Source: Acidobacteriota bacterium (GTDB lineage Bacteria > Acidobacteriota > Thermoanaerobaculia > Multivoradales > Multivoraceae). Taken from it: a stretch of DNA of 64,000 nt. Positions 34,616 through 42,845 of this stretch are shown piece by piece. The notes under the pieces were generated by a model. That model saw only the letters and a list, made by a program, of their open reading frames with translations, was not told where the DNA came from and did no database searches. The position numbers and the translations under genes are program-made. The stretch is from assembly GCA_026707545.1 (NCBI GenBank), contig JAPOWR010000001.1, positions 2,323,778-2,387,777 on the forward strand, given 5' to 3'. Numbering within the stretch: the first letter of the stretch is position 1; every line of letters begins with the position of its first letter.

Positions 34616-35425
34616 CTACAACTGCCAGACCAGCAGCAACTGCACGGCGCGCTCGTCTTCCTCCGTGCCGAGCTTGTTGCTCCAGTACTGGTACTCGATG
34701 CCCGCGAACAGCTTGCCGGCGTCACCGCCGAACGCCTTTCCCGCGTCCCAGCGGAACTGGGGCTGGGCGAGGATCGTGCCGCCGGACTTGACGCCGAACT
34801 CGTTCGTCGTGCCCCAGATGTACTCCAGGTGGCCCGTGATCTGGAAGCTCTGTTCACCGATGGAGAAAAGGAAGAGTCCGTTCACGTCGAAGGCATAGCT
34901 GTCGTCGGTCTTCGGCGCGCCGCCGGCGCCGACGCCGCTGCTGCCGTCGACGTACAGCATCAGGTCCGTGTTCAGGAAGATGAACCCTGGCGCCTTCCAG
35001 GCCAGGCGCAGCCCCGGCAGGTACTTGACCACCTTCGCGTCGCCGGCGGCGTTCAGGCCGGCGATGAATCCGACATCCGCCAGTGGACCGCCCCCGACCG
35101 TCTTGCCGGTCATCTTGCCGAGACTCAGCGTCGGGTACCACTCACCGTAGAAGTCCCGCTCGTTGAAGCCGTCCCGGCCCCTGTCGTCGAGGTAGTCGAT
35201 GAAGAAGAAGCTGTCGCCGTACTTCCACTGCGTGGCCTGCTGCAGCGTGAGGACGAAGCTCTCTTCCTCCTGAGCGGAGAACGGGTTCAGCAGTTCCCCG
35301 AACTGGAAGTGGAATTCGGTCTGCGCGGCGGCCGGAACGGAAGCCGCGATGAGGGCAGCCAGAGCGGCGACGACGAAACGGCGCCGCCCCCCGACTCCTC
35401 TTCGCCAGCCGCCTCCTGGCGTCAC
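34616..35425 (-). CDS. Tsx-like (nucleoside-specific channel family) outer-membrane protein
   Basis: 269 residues from GTG 35425, where GTGA overlaps the thiolase stop. The signal peptide [22 protein letters not shown] is followed by [43 protein letters not shown], which recalls the first strands of Tsx-type porins. The rest is alternating beta strands with short turns ([56 protein letters not shown]). It ends in VQLLLVWQL, a plausible barrel closing strand. Probably a small-solute pore. Its coupling to a thiolase hints at uptake of a substrate for acyl-CoA metabolism, but that is inference. Confidence 0.78.
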   Translation of the reverse strand: MTPGGGWRRGVGGRRRFVVAALAALIAASVPAAAQTEFHFQFGELLNPFSAQEEESFVLTLQQATQWKYGDSFFFIDYLDDRGRDGFNERDFYGEWYPTLSLGKMTGKTVGGGPLADVGFIAGLNAAGDAKVVKYLPGLRLAWKAPGFIFLNTDLMLYVDGSSGVGAGGAPKTDDSYAFDVNGLFLFSIGEQSFQITGHLEYIWGTTNEFGVKSGGTILAQPQFRWDAGKAFGGDAGKLFAGIEYQYWSNKLGTEEDERAVQLLLVWQL

Positions 35426-36603
35426 GCCACCTCGAACAGCCCCGCGGCGCCCATGCCGCCACCGATGCACATCGTGACGACCACGTTCTTCGCGCCGCGG
35501 CGCTTGCCCTCGATCAGGGCATGGCCGACCATGCGCGCGCCGCTCATGCCGTAGGGATGGCCGATCGAGATCGCGCCGCCGTTCACGTTCAGCTTCTCGT
35601 TCGGGATGCCCAGCCGGTCGCGGCAGTAGATGACCTGGACCGCGAACGCCTCGTTCAGCTCCCAGAGGTCGATGTCGTCCACCGTCAGGCCCTGGCGCTC
35701 CAGCAGCTTGGGCACGGCGAAGACGGGACCGATGCCCATCTCGTCCGGCTCGCAGCCGGCGACCGCCATGCCCCTGTAGATGCCGAGCGGCTCGAGGCCG
35801 CGCTGTTCGGCCAGCTTCGAGTCCATGACCACGCACGCCGAGGCGCCGTCGGAGAGCTGGCTGGCGTTACCGGCGGTGATCGTGCCGTTCTCGCGCACCG
35901 GCTTGAGCCCGGAAAGACCCTCGATCGTCGTGCTCGGCCGGTTGCCCTCGTCCTGGCTCAGTTCCACTTCGCCGAAGCTGATGTCGCCCGTCGCCCTGTC
36001 GAGGATCATCTTCGTCGCGTTCATCGTGATGATCTCGTCGTCGAAGGCGCCCGCTTCCTGCCCGGCCGCGGTCCGCTGCTGGCTCTGCAGGCCGTACTCG
36101 TCCTGCTGCTCGCGGGTGACGTTGTAGCGCTTCGCCACGACCTCGGCGGTGTCGATCATCGGCATGTGAAGATCCGGCTTGTTGTCCCGGATCCACGGGT
36201 CAGGCGCGCGGAAACCGTTCATCTTGTCGTTCTGAACCAGGCTGATCGAGTCGATGCCGCCGGCGACCACGACGGGCGCCCCGTCGACGACGACCTGCTT
36301 GGCGGCGGTGGCGATCGACATCAGGCCGGAGGAGCACTGCCGGTCCATCGTCATTCCCGACACCTCGACCGGCAGGCCGGCGCGGATCGCGCACTGGCGG
36401 GCGACGTTGAAGCCCTGGGTGCCCTGCTGCATGGCGCAGCCCATGACGACGTCGTCGACCTCGCCCTTCTCGACGCCGGCGCGTTCGATCGCCGCTTCGA
36501 TCGCCGCCGCGCCCATCGTCGGCGACTCGAGGTTGTTGAAGGCGCCCCGATAGGCCTTGCCGATCGGCGTGCGGGCGGTGGAAACGATGACGGCGTCAGT
36601 CAT
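35422..36603 (-). CDS. Acetyl-CoA acetyltransferase / 3-ketoacyl-CoA thiolase
   Basis: 393 residues, standard thiolase length. Nucleophile C90 in [17 protein letters not shown], the His of [17 protein letters not shown] and the second catalytic Cys in [15 protein letters not shown] are all intact. Either cleaves 3-ketoacyl-CoA (beta-oxidation) or condenses acetyl-CoA; sequence alone does not choose. It is the first gene of a pair with the Tsx-like protein, and an enoyl-CoA hydratase follows upstream on the same strand after 83 bp. Confidence 0.94.
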   Translation of the reverse strand: MTDAVIVSTARTPIGKAYRGAFNNLESPTMGAAAIEAAIERAGVEKGEVDDVVMGCAMQQGTQGFNVARQCAIRAGLPVEVSGMTMDRQCSSGLMSIATAAKQVVVDGAPVVVAGGIDSISLVQNDKMNGFRAPDPWIRDNKPDLHMPMIDTAEVVAKRYNVTREQQDEYGLQSQQRTAAGQEAGAFDDEIITMNATKMILDRATGDISFGEVELSQDEGNRPSTTIEGLSGLKPVRENGTITAGNASQLSDGASACVVMDSKLAEQRGLEPLGIYRGMAVAGCEPDEMGIGPVFAVPKLLERQGLTVDDIDLWELNEAFAVQVIYCRDRLGIPNEKLNVNGGAISIGHPYGMSGARMVGHALIEGKRRGAKNVVVTMCIGGGMGAAGLFEVA

Positions 36604-36686
36604 GGAAAGGCTCCCTGGCGTGGATGGTGGCTGTGTAGTCGGTCCTTCGGACCCCCGAGACTAGCACCTACCGTCCGGTCGGTCGG

Positions 36687-37538
36687 TCACTCCTCCAGCC
36701 AGGCGTTGAAGGACGGCTTCCGCTTCCCGCGGAACGCCGCCACACCCTCGCGGGAGTCCGGGTGATGGTCGGCCATCGGCGTCCGGGCCGCGATGTCCTC
36801 GAGCGACTGCTCCCAGGTCTGGTCGGCGGCGTTGTAGAGGCTGCGCTTGAGCAGCCGCATCGCCACCTGCGGCCCGTTCGCGAGCTCGCGCGCCAGATCC
36901 ATGGCGCGCGGCATCAGCTCGTCGGGCTCCACGACCTCGTGAACGAGCCCGAGTTCGAGCGCCTCCGCGGCGGGAACGAGCCTGCTGCGCATCAGGAAGT
37001 CCATCGTCTTCGGCAGCCCCATCATCTGAAGCAGCAGGTAGTGGCCGCCCTCGTCCGGAAGAAGCCCGAAGCGGAGCGTGCCGCTGCCCATGCGGGCCGC
37101 GCTCGAGGCGATCCGGAAGTCGCAACTGAGCGCGAGCGAGAAGCCGGTCTGGACCGCTACGCCGTTCATCGCCGCGATCGTCAGCTTGTCCATGCCGCGA
37201 ATCGCCGTGTTGATGGGCTGCGAGATCTTGCGCAGCCCGTTGATCGTGCCGAGGACGTTGTCGTGGCCCCGATGAATGTCGGGCACCAGGGCCTCGCCGC
37301 GCCGGCCCTTGTCCTGTCCGCTGATGTCGTCGCCGGCCGAGAACGCCCTGCCGCTGCCGACAAACAGAACGACCCGAACCGAGTCCTCCATCGCGGCCTG
37401 CGTCAGCGTCTCCAGCAGGTCCCGCTTCATCGGCGCGTCCATGCCGTTGAGACGGTCCGGCCGGTTGAAGGTGATGACCAGGATCCCCGGATCCTCGGTG
37501 GACACCTCGAAACCCCTGAACTCGCCCGTCTGGATCAT
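36687..37538 (-). CDS. Enoyl-CoA hydratase/isomerase family protein
   Basis: 283 residues from ATG 37538, supported by GGAGG 8 bp upstream; a start 57 bp earlier lacks one. Crotonase fold: LVITFNRPDRLNGMD, GSGRAFSAGDDISG (oxyanion hole), LTIAAMNGVAVQTGFSLALSCDFRIAS and RFGLLPDEGGHYLLLQMMG. The Glu/Asp layout LLPDEGG differs from the other crotonase in the window. Acts on an acyl-CoA double bond, most likely in fatty-acid or related degradation with the neighbouring thiolase. Confidence 0.9.
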   Translation of the reverse strand: MIQTGEFRGFEVSTEDPGILVITFNRPDRLNGMDAPMKRDLLETLTQAAMEDSVRVVLFVGSGRAFSAGDDISGQDKGRRGEALVPDIHRGHDNVLGTINGLRKISQPINTAIRGMDKLTIAAMNGVAVQTGFSLALSCDFRIASSAARMGSGTLRFGLLPDEGGHYLLLQMMGLPKTMDFLMRSRLVPAAEALELGLVHEVVEPDELMPRAMDLARELANGPQVAMRLLKRSLYNAADQTWEQSLEDIAARTPMADHHPDSREGVAAFRGKRKPSFNAWLEE

Positions 37539-37703
37539 GCCTGCATCCTCCACGTTTCGTTGTCGTTCCTCCTCAGGCGGCGGCGATTGTCGCACAGGGC
37601 GGGGCGCTGGAGCGGCACCGTGCCCGTGCTACCCTGCCCCGACACGCTCGCCGGCTGCGCACGCCCCGCGAGCAGCGCAGAAAATCAAGGGAGGATCCAC
37701 CTG

Positions 37704-38075
37704 ATGAAACGCACCATCAGCGCGCTCACGCTCGTGCTGACCGGCGCCCTGCTGCACGCTTCGGCGTACGCATCCGGCACGATCGCCGCCGGCAAGGGCA
37801 TCAACCCTCGCGACGCCTACACGATGGGCAAGGCGCTCACCTTCCAGAAGCTCGTGTGTCCCTCCTGTCCCCTGCAGAAGCGTGACCTCGACCGGGACCG
37901 CGCCCTGAGCCTGAAGAACAGCCTGGAGGCTCGCGACGAGGCCGAGAAGCCGGGAACCGACGACGACGACCACATCAACGTGCTCTGCCCAGGGGCCGGC
38001 GAATCCGCGTGCGCGGAAGCACCGGACGAGCAGGAACTCGTTCATTTCTACCTGACCCGCCGCTACAAGCTGTAG
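37704..38075 (+). CDS. Small exported cysteine-containing protein of unknown function
   Basis: 123 residues; GGGAGG lies 9 bp before ATG 37704. Signal peptide ISALTLVLTGALLHASAYASG. The mature protein has four cysteines, as CPSCP and as CPGAGESAC, with an acidic stretch DDDDHIN between and a C-terminal HFYLTRRYKL. CPSCP is not CxxCH, so it is not a c-type haem site; disulfide or metal binding is possible. No family recognised. It sits 25 bp upstream of an outer-membrane beta-barrel gene and is probably co-transcribed with it. Confidence 0.75.
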   Translation: MKRTISALTLVLTGALLHASAYASGTIAAGKGINPRDAYTMGKALTFQKLVCPSCPLQKRDLDRDRALSLKNSLEARDEAEKPGTDDDDHINVLCPGAGESACAEAPDEQELVHFYLTRRYKL

Positions 38076-38100
38076 CCCGGAACGAGAGGACCGAACAGGA

Positions 38101-38997
38101 ATGAAGAACAGGTTCCCTGCACTTGCGGCCGCGTCACTGCTACTGGCCGCGACCGCCGCTCCGGTGTTCGCCGAAGGCTCTCCCTGGCTGCCCGCGCCCG
38201 GATCGGGCACGGTCACATTCTCCTACGTCTCCCAGGAGGCGACCGACTACGAGCGCTCCGAGCGCTGGCGAAGCATGGAGGGCGCCGACTCGACGACGAT
38301 CCAGCTCCCCGGAACGCTCGGCCTCGACACCGTCTGGATCAACGGGACGTACGGCATATCCGACGCCCTCGCGCTCGACTTCCAGATCGGCACGTCGGAC
38401 AGCCAGTACCCCGGGGGCGGCCCCAAGCACCCGGACAAGGACGACCTGAGCGGGCTCCAGGACGCGAGAGCCGGCCTGACCTGGCGGTTCCGGGACGAGG
38501 TCGTGAGCTCGGGCCCCAGCATGGCGCTGCGGTTCGGCGCCATCCTCGCGGGCGACTACGACACCGGCTACATCAACTCCCTGGGCGACGGCGGCAACGG
38601 CGCGGAGGTCTCTCTGCTGATCGGCAAGTACGTCGGTGAGCGGGGCGTCCTGTCCGCCGAGGTCGGCTACCGCTACCGCACCGACGACATTCCGGAGGAC
38701 ATCATCCTGAATCTCTCGGCCGGCGTTCTGGTCGGAGAGCGAGTCGGTCTGAGCGTCGGCTACCGGATGACCGACGGCGGTTCGGGGCTCGACATCGGCG
38801 TTGCGCCCTTCTCCCCGGCCCGCTTCCCGGAGCTTCAGGAAGACATCGACCTTCTCTACGGCACGGTGAACATCGGCCTCACGGGCAGCGCGAGCCTGGC
38901 GTTGACCTATGGCGACGTCATCGGCGGCCGCAACACCCCGAACTCCGAGGTCCTCGGCCTCAGCGTCGGCTTCACCTTCGGCGGCGGCGGGTTCTGA
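38101..38997 (+). CDS. Outer-membrane beta-barrel protein
   Basis: 298 residues. Signal peptide LAAASLLLAATAAPVFA. Mature region of alternating strands with aromatic girdles: GTVTFSYVSQEATDYERS, DTVWINGTYGISDALALDFQIG, ARAGLTWRFRD, SVGYRMTDGG, and a final strand ending SVGFTFGGGGF with the C-terminal Phe expected for BAM recognition. It resembles the transporter-like barrels annotated only as outer-membrane proteins. Ligand unknown. Follows the small cysteine protein on one likely transcript; converges with the DUF547 gene. Confidence 0.8.
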   Translation: MKNRFPALAAASLLLAATAAPVFAEGSPWLPAPGSGTVTFSYVSQEATDYERSERWRSMEGADSTTIQLPGTLGLDTVWINGTYGISDALALDFQIGTSDSQYPGGGPKHPDKDDLSGLQDARAGLTWRFRDEVVSSGPSMALRFGAILAGDYDTGYINSLGDGGNGAEVSLLIGKYVGERGVLSAEVGYRYRTDDIPEDIILNLSAGVLVGERVGLSVGYRMTDGGSGLDIGVAPFSPARFPELQEDIDLLYGTVNIGLTGSASLALTYGDVIGGRNTPNSEVLGLSVGFTFGGGGF

Positions 38998-39009
38998 CTC
39001 CGGCGCCCG

Positions 39010-39831
39010 TCAGGGCGCGTTCAAGCTCCAGTCGTACTCATAGTCGATCGAACCCGCGAACCCCTCGAGACGGGCGGCGAGTTCTTCGTCCGCGTACTCG
39101 ATGAGGTGGGCGACGACGGACTCCTCTGTGTTGCCGAAGTCCTCGGTGTACCAGTCGTAGATGCTCGAGATGACGATGAAGTCCTCGTCCACGAAGTCGA
39201 CGCCGCGCGGGTTGTTCACGTAGTCGTGCGCACCCTGCTCGAGTAGCTCTTCCGTGTTGGCCGCGGTGAACGCCGTCGCCAGCAGGTGGGGGCAGCCGTA
39301 CGCGGCGCAGTTCACCGCGTAGTGGATCCGCTTGTCGCGCCAGAGCGGACGGAGGATGCCGTGCTCGATGTCGTCCAGGCTCAGATCCCGGCCGTTCACC
39401 TGCGCGTGCGGGTCCTGCCACGGGCCGGTGTTCGGAACGACGCCCTCGTGAATCTCCTTGATCGAATCCACCGGGTACTCCGAGAGCACCACCTGGACCG
39501 TCAGGGCGTTGTAGAGGTTGATCCAGTACGCCATCTGTTCGGCTCGGGAGTAGGCCAACGGATCGAGCCCCTGCAGGTAGTCGAGGTAGTCGCCCAGCTT
39601 CGCCGTGTCCGCGGCGCTGGCCGCGATCGCCGCGTAGTCGAACAGGTTGACTCCCATGTCGTCGGTGCCGACGTAGGCGTCCAGAATCTCCTGCCAGGGA
39701 CCGTGATCGAGCGTCTCGGTACTCGCTTCGTCACTGACGTCCCACCCCGCGATCTCCTTCGACTCCGGAGCGCCACAGGCCAGGGCCACCGCCATCACCG
39801 CCGCCAGGACTGTCAGGTAGCGATTCGTCAT
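39010..39831 (-). CDS. DUF547 domain lipoprotein
   Basis: 273 residues from ATG 39831, which overlaps the stop of the upstream glycosyltransferase as ATGA. Lipobox VMAVALAC. DUF547 signature: FDYAAIAA, AYWINLYNALTVQVVLSEYPVDSIKEI, LSLDDIEHGILRP, IHYAVNCAAYGCPHL and FVDEDFIVISSIYDWYTEDFG. The two Cys and the His of the NCAAYGCPHL stretch are a hallmark. The domain is distantly related to the papain-like/transglutaminase fold; function unknown. Envelope location is inferred from the lipobox. Confidence 0.9.
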   Translation of the reverse strand: MTNRYLTVLAAVMAVALACGAPESKEIAGWDVSDEASTETLDHGPWQEILDAYVGTDDMGVNLFDYAAIAASAADTAKLGDYLDYLQGLDPLAYSRAEQMAYWINLYNALTVQVVLSEYPVDSIKEIHEGVVPNTGPWQDPHAQVNGRDLSLDDIEHGILRPLWRDKRIHYAVNCAAYGCPHLLATAFTAANTEELLEQGAHDYVNNPRGVDFVDEDFIVISSIYDWYTEDFGNTEESVVAHLIEYADEELAARLEGFAGSIDYEYDWSLNAP

Positions 39832-41219
39832 GGCTCTTCCCTTCGTATCTCGCCCCGCCGGCGCAGCGCGATGTCGGCGGCCAGTGCCAGGCTGATCAAG
39901 CCGAACTCCAGTCCACGGACCCAGAGCGGCTGTTCGTATGGTTGCAACGTGTAGTCGGGCAGATTGAGCCCGGTGATGTAGCTGAGCAGGATCGCTACCG
40001 ATGCCGTCCACGCCCAGACGCTCGGAAAGACTACCGCGAAGGGCAGGAGCCAGAGCAGGTACCAGGGATTGATCACCGGCGACAGCACCAGCAGTACACC
40101 GAACAGCCAGTCGCCGCGGGGGATTCCGCGTTCCCTGCCGCGGGTGTAGCGAAGGACGTAAGCGGCCCAGAAGGCGGCGAAGAGCAGCGCGACCACGACC
40201 CGCGCCCCGGACGGCGCAAGCGCCGTCTTGAGCAACGCGAACACCGCCGAGTTGAACTCCCAGTCCCGCGCAAAGGTCAGAAGCGAGGTGAGATCAGTAC
40301 CTCCCATGACCACGAACGGCACGTAGACCGCTGCCGCCGTGGCCACGAAGAGGAGCCAATGCCGGAGCCGGGCGCGCAGCAGGATGAGGGGCGCCAGCAC
40401 CAGAGCGAACGTCTTGGCCGCTACGGCCAAGCCGAGAAGCGCGGCGGAGATCCACCAGCGGTGGTGCCGTTCCGCGGACCGCGGCCGGTCGTCGGAACCC
40501 CCTCGCGTCTGCGGCGAGGACGCGCCAATCGGGTCGCGGGCAACAACGATAGCGGCCAGCAGCAAGCCGACGCCGACGCCGTCCGGATGCGCCGTGAAGG
40601 CGATTTCCTTGACCACCAGCGGGCACCACGCGTAGAGGAGCACGTTGCGAGCGGGCGCCAGCCGGAGCAGGAGGACGACGACAGCCAGATCGACGGCGAT
40701 CAGGATCGCCTGCAGCACGGCGACGCTCGCCGGCTTGATCCAGTACGCGATGAGAAAGACGACCTCCGTGACCGGCGCATAGATGGTCGGCAGCTCCGGG
40801 TAGTTCACGCCGTCCAGGACGCCCTGGAACAGCACCGGCACCGCCGGGTCGACGAAGAACTCCTCCGGCGCGGTGCCGTAGGGGGTACCGGCAACCGCGA
40901 AGCGGTAGGCGTCCCACAGGTAGCGGTAGAAGTCGTCCTCGTAGAACGGACCGCCGACGAGCCCGGTGAGGCGAAAGGCGATGGCCCAGAACAGCAGGCG
41001 GGAGACGGGAAACGGTTCCCCCGCCCTATGAAAGTGAAAGAAAAGGCCGAAGGCCGGCAGGCCCGTCCACGCGGCCAGGACCAAGAACGCCCGCAGGTCG
41101 GGCTCGCCGGGCTGACGCGCGAGCAGCGCCAGGGCCGCGTAGCCCAGCGCGCACCAGAGACCGACCCCGTCGACGTACGTCAGCGACCGCCGCGACGGCA
41201 CCGTCGCAGACTCAGCCAA
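39828..41219 (-). CDS. Polyprenol-linked mannosyltransferase-like membrane glycosyltransferase (GT87/MptA type)
   Basis: About 463 residues from TTG 41219, which overlaps the stop of the upstream gene; GTG 41201 is an alternative. Some ten or more hydrophobic helices. Early loop GGPFYEDDFYRYLWDAYRFAVAGTPYG holds the acidic pair typical of GT-C glycosyltransferases; PVINPWYLLWLLPF is near the end. This layout fits polyprenyl-phosphate-mannose-dependent mannosyltransferases. It would add sugar to a lipid or glycan outside the membrane. The family call is moderately firm; donor and acceptor are inference. Coupled to the DUF547 gene. Confidence 0.8.
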   Translation of the reverse strand: MAESATVPSRRSLTYVDGVGLWCALGYAALALLARQPGEPDLRAFLVLAAWTGLPAFGLFFHFHRAGEPFPVSRLLFWAIAFRLTGLVGGPFYEDDFYRYLWDAYRFAVAGTPYGTAPEEFFVDPAVPVLFQGVLDGVNYPELPTIYAPVTEVVFLIAYWIKPASVAVLQAILIAVDLAVVVLLLRLAPARNVLLYAWCPLVVKEIAFTAHPDGVGVGLLLAAIVVARDPIGASSPQTRGGSDDRPRSAERHHRWWISAALLGLAVAAKTFALVLAPLILLRARLRHWLLFVATAAAVYVPFVVMGGTDLTSLLTFARDWEFNSAVFALLKTALAPSGARVVVALLFAAFWAAYVLRYTRGRERGIPRGDWLFGVLLVLSPVINPWYLLWLLPFAVVFPSVWAWTASVAILLSYITGLNLPDYTLQPYEQPLWVRGLEFGLISLALAADIALRRRGEIRREEP

Positions 41220-42138
41220 CCCACTCCGTCCAACCGAATCCGCGATGACCGAAGTCGAAGACCCCCGGGTGCAGCAGCTCGGCCAGGATCTCCGCCGACT
41301 CGACGACCCGGGGCCCCGGCCGGTTGAAGTACTGGTTGCCGTCGGTCAGGAAGACGCGGCCGCTTCGCACCGCGGATAGATCGGACCAGCCGGGCTGAGC
41401 CGCCAGTGGCGGCATCTCGGCCGCGGTACGCGGGATGTCGAAGCCGCAGGGCATGACCGCGATCACGTCGGGATCGGCCTCGATCACCTGCTCGAACTCG
41501 AAGTAGCCCGAGTGCCTTCCCGCCTCGCCGAGCATGACCTTGCCGCCGGCGATCTCGACCAGTTCCGGCACCCAGTTCTCCGCGTGCATCAGCGGGTCGA
41601 TCCACTCGATGCAGGCGATCACGGGTCGTTCGCCAAGCCCGCTCGAGCGCTCGCGGATCGCGTCGAGCCGGGCGGTCAACCCGGCGTTCAGCCGCTCTGC
41701 CCGCTCCTGGCGGCCGAGGGCCCCGGCAACCGTGCGGATGTCGTCGAACACGTCATCGAGTGCCATCGGCGCCAGCGACACGATGCGCGGCTCGGACGCC
41801 ACGAGCTCGCACACGGCCTGCTCCACGTCCTTCAGGCTGACCGCGCACACCTCGCACTGAGTCTGGGTCACGATCACGGTCGGCGCGAGCTCGTCGAGGA
41901 GGCCCGCGTCGACCCGGTAGACGGAGAGGGCGTCCGCCACGATCGCGCGCACCTGGTCGTCGATCGCGCGGCTCGAGCCGTCGACGTCGACCTTCGACGA
42001 CGAGCAGACCGGCAGCTTCCCCACTGACTGCGGGTAGTCGCACTCGTGCGACCGGCCGACCATGCGGTCCGCGAAGCCGAGCGCGCACACGATCTCGGTG
42101 GCGCTGGCGATCAGCGAGACGATGCGGGGCTCGGTCAT
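41212..42138 (-). CDS. BtuF-like cobalamin-binding protein without signal peptide
   Basis: 308 residues. The start is MTEPRIVSLIASATEIVCALGFADRMVGRSHECDYP, a classic BtuF/helical-backbone metal-receptor opening, but there is no signal peptide, so it would stay in the cytosol. Further family marks: VIVTQTQCEVCAVSLKDVE and a distal PGWSDLSAVRSGRVFLTDGNQYFNRPGPRVVESAEILAEL. The ATG overlaps the stop of the DUF71 protein gene (ATGA). DUF71 proteins of the B12 group are known to cluster with such BtuF-like genes, so a role in corrinoid salvage is likely. No transporter subunits are nearby. Confidence 0.87.
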   Translation of the reverse strand: MTEPRIVSLIASATEIVCALGFADRMVGRSHECDYPQSVGKLPVCSSSKVDVDGSSRAIDDQVRAIVADALSVYRVDAGLLDELAPTVIVTQTQCEVCAVSLKDVEQAVCELVASEPRIVSLAPMALDDVFDDIRTVAGALGRQERAERLNAGLTARLDAIRERSSGLGERPVIACIEWIDPLMHAENWVPELVEIAGGKVMLGEAGRHSGYFEFEQVIEADPDVIAVMPCGFDIPRTAAEMPPLAAQPGWSDLSAVRSGRVFLTDGNQYFNRPGPRVVESAEILAELLHPGVFDFGHRGFGWTEWVG

Positions 42139-42833
42139 CCCGTAGCCGCCTCCGCGGAAACCGGGGAGCCCGCTGCCAGAAGGTCACAGAAGCCAAAGCC
42201 GTCGCGTTCCGTGACCTCGCCGATCTCGATCTCGATCGACCAGTCGAAGATCGGGCCATCGAACACGAACGTATGGAACTCGCCGTTCTCGCCGCACGGA
42301 TCGACTCCGGACGGAAGATCGGCGAGGAAGGCGTCGTCGAAGGCACGTCCGGCGAAGGAGACGGGCAGAACGGCCGGATTGACGCAGACGGTAAGCGCAA
42401 GGAAGCCGTCGCCGATGAAGGAGCGTGCCAACTCGTCCGTGGGCGTGTGCCAGATCGGGAACTCGCACTCGAGCCCCGCTTCCGCGAGCTGGCGGACGCG
42501 GTACTCGCGGAGATCCTCGAGGAACAGATCGCCGAAACCGACCCGTCTGATTCCCCGTTCGCGGAGCTTCGCGAACGCCTTGCCCATTTCGCGCTCGTAG
42601 ACCACGTTCGACGGCTCGGGCGGCACGACGACCTCGGTCAGCGGAAGGCCGATCGAGTCCGCCTGCTCCCGCAACAACGAGCGGCGCACGCCGTGCATGC
42701 TGACCCGGTCGAAGGCGTCGGTCACGGTCGTGATCAGCTCCACCACGTCGAAGCGCCCGTCGGCGCGGAGTCGCTGGAGGGCCAGACAACTGTCCTTGCC
42801 GCCGCTGAAGCAGAGTGCGATCGGTTCCGGCAT
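42135..42833 (-). CDS. DUF71 / Dph6-related ATP pyrophosphatase (B12-associated type)
   Basis: 232 residues. N-type ATP-pyrophosphatase loop SGGKDS at residues 10-15, then MHGVRRSLLREQADSIGLPLTEV, and VGFGDLFLEDLREYRV further on; YEREMGKAFAKLRERGI is also typical. Archaeal and eukaryal relatives amidate diphthine, which bacteria lack; published comparative genomics of DUF71 placed the bacterial clade that sits beside BtuF-like genes in B12 salvage. It would use ATP to form an amide on a corrinoid intermediate. The C-terminus PVSAEAATG carries a near-copy of the palindrome found in the HNH gene. Confidence 0.87.
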   Translation of the reverse strand: MPEPIALCFSGGKDSCLALQRLRADGRFDVVELITTVTDAFDRVSMHGVRRSLLREQADSIGLPLTEVVVPPEPSNVVYEREMGKAFAKLRERGIRRVGFGDLFLEDLREYRVRQLAEAGLECEFPIWHTPTDELARSFIGDGFLALTVCVNPAVLPVSFAGRAFDDAFLADLPSGVDPCGENGEFHTFVFDGPIFDWSIEIEIGEVTERDGFGFCDLLAAGSPVSAEAATG

Positions 42834-42845
42834 GGTGGGTCGAGG

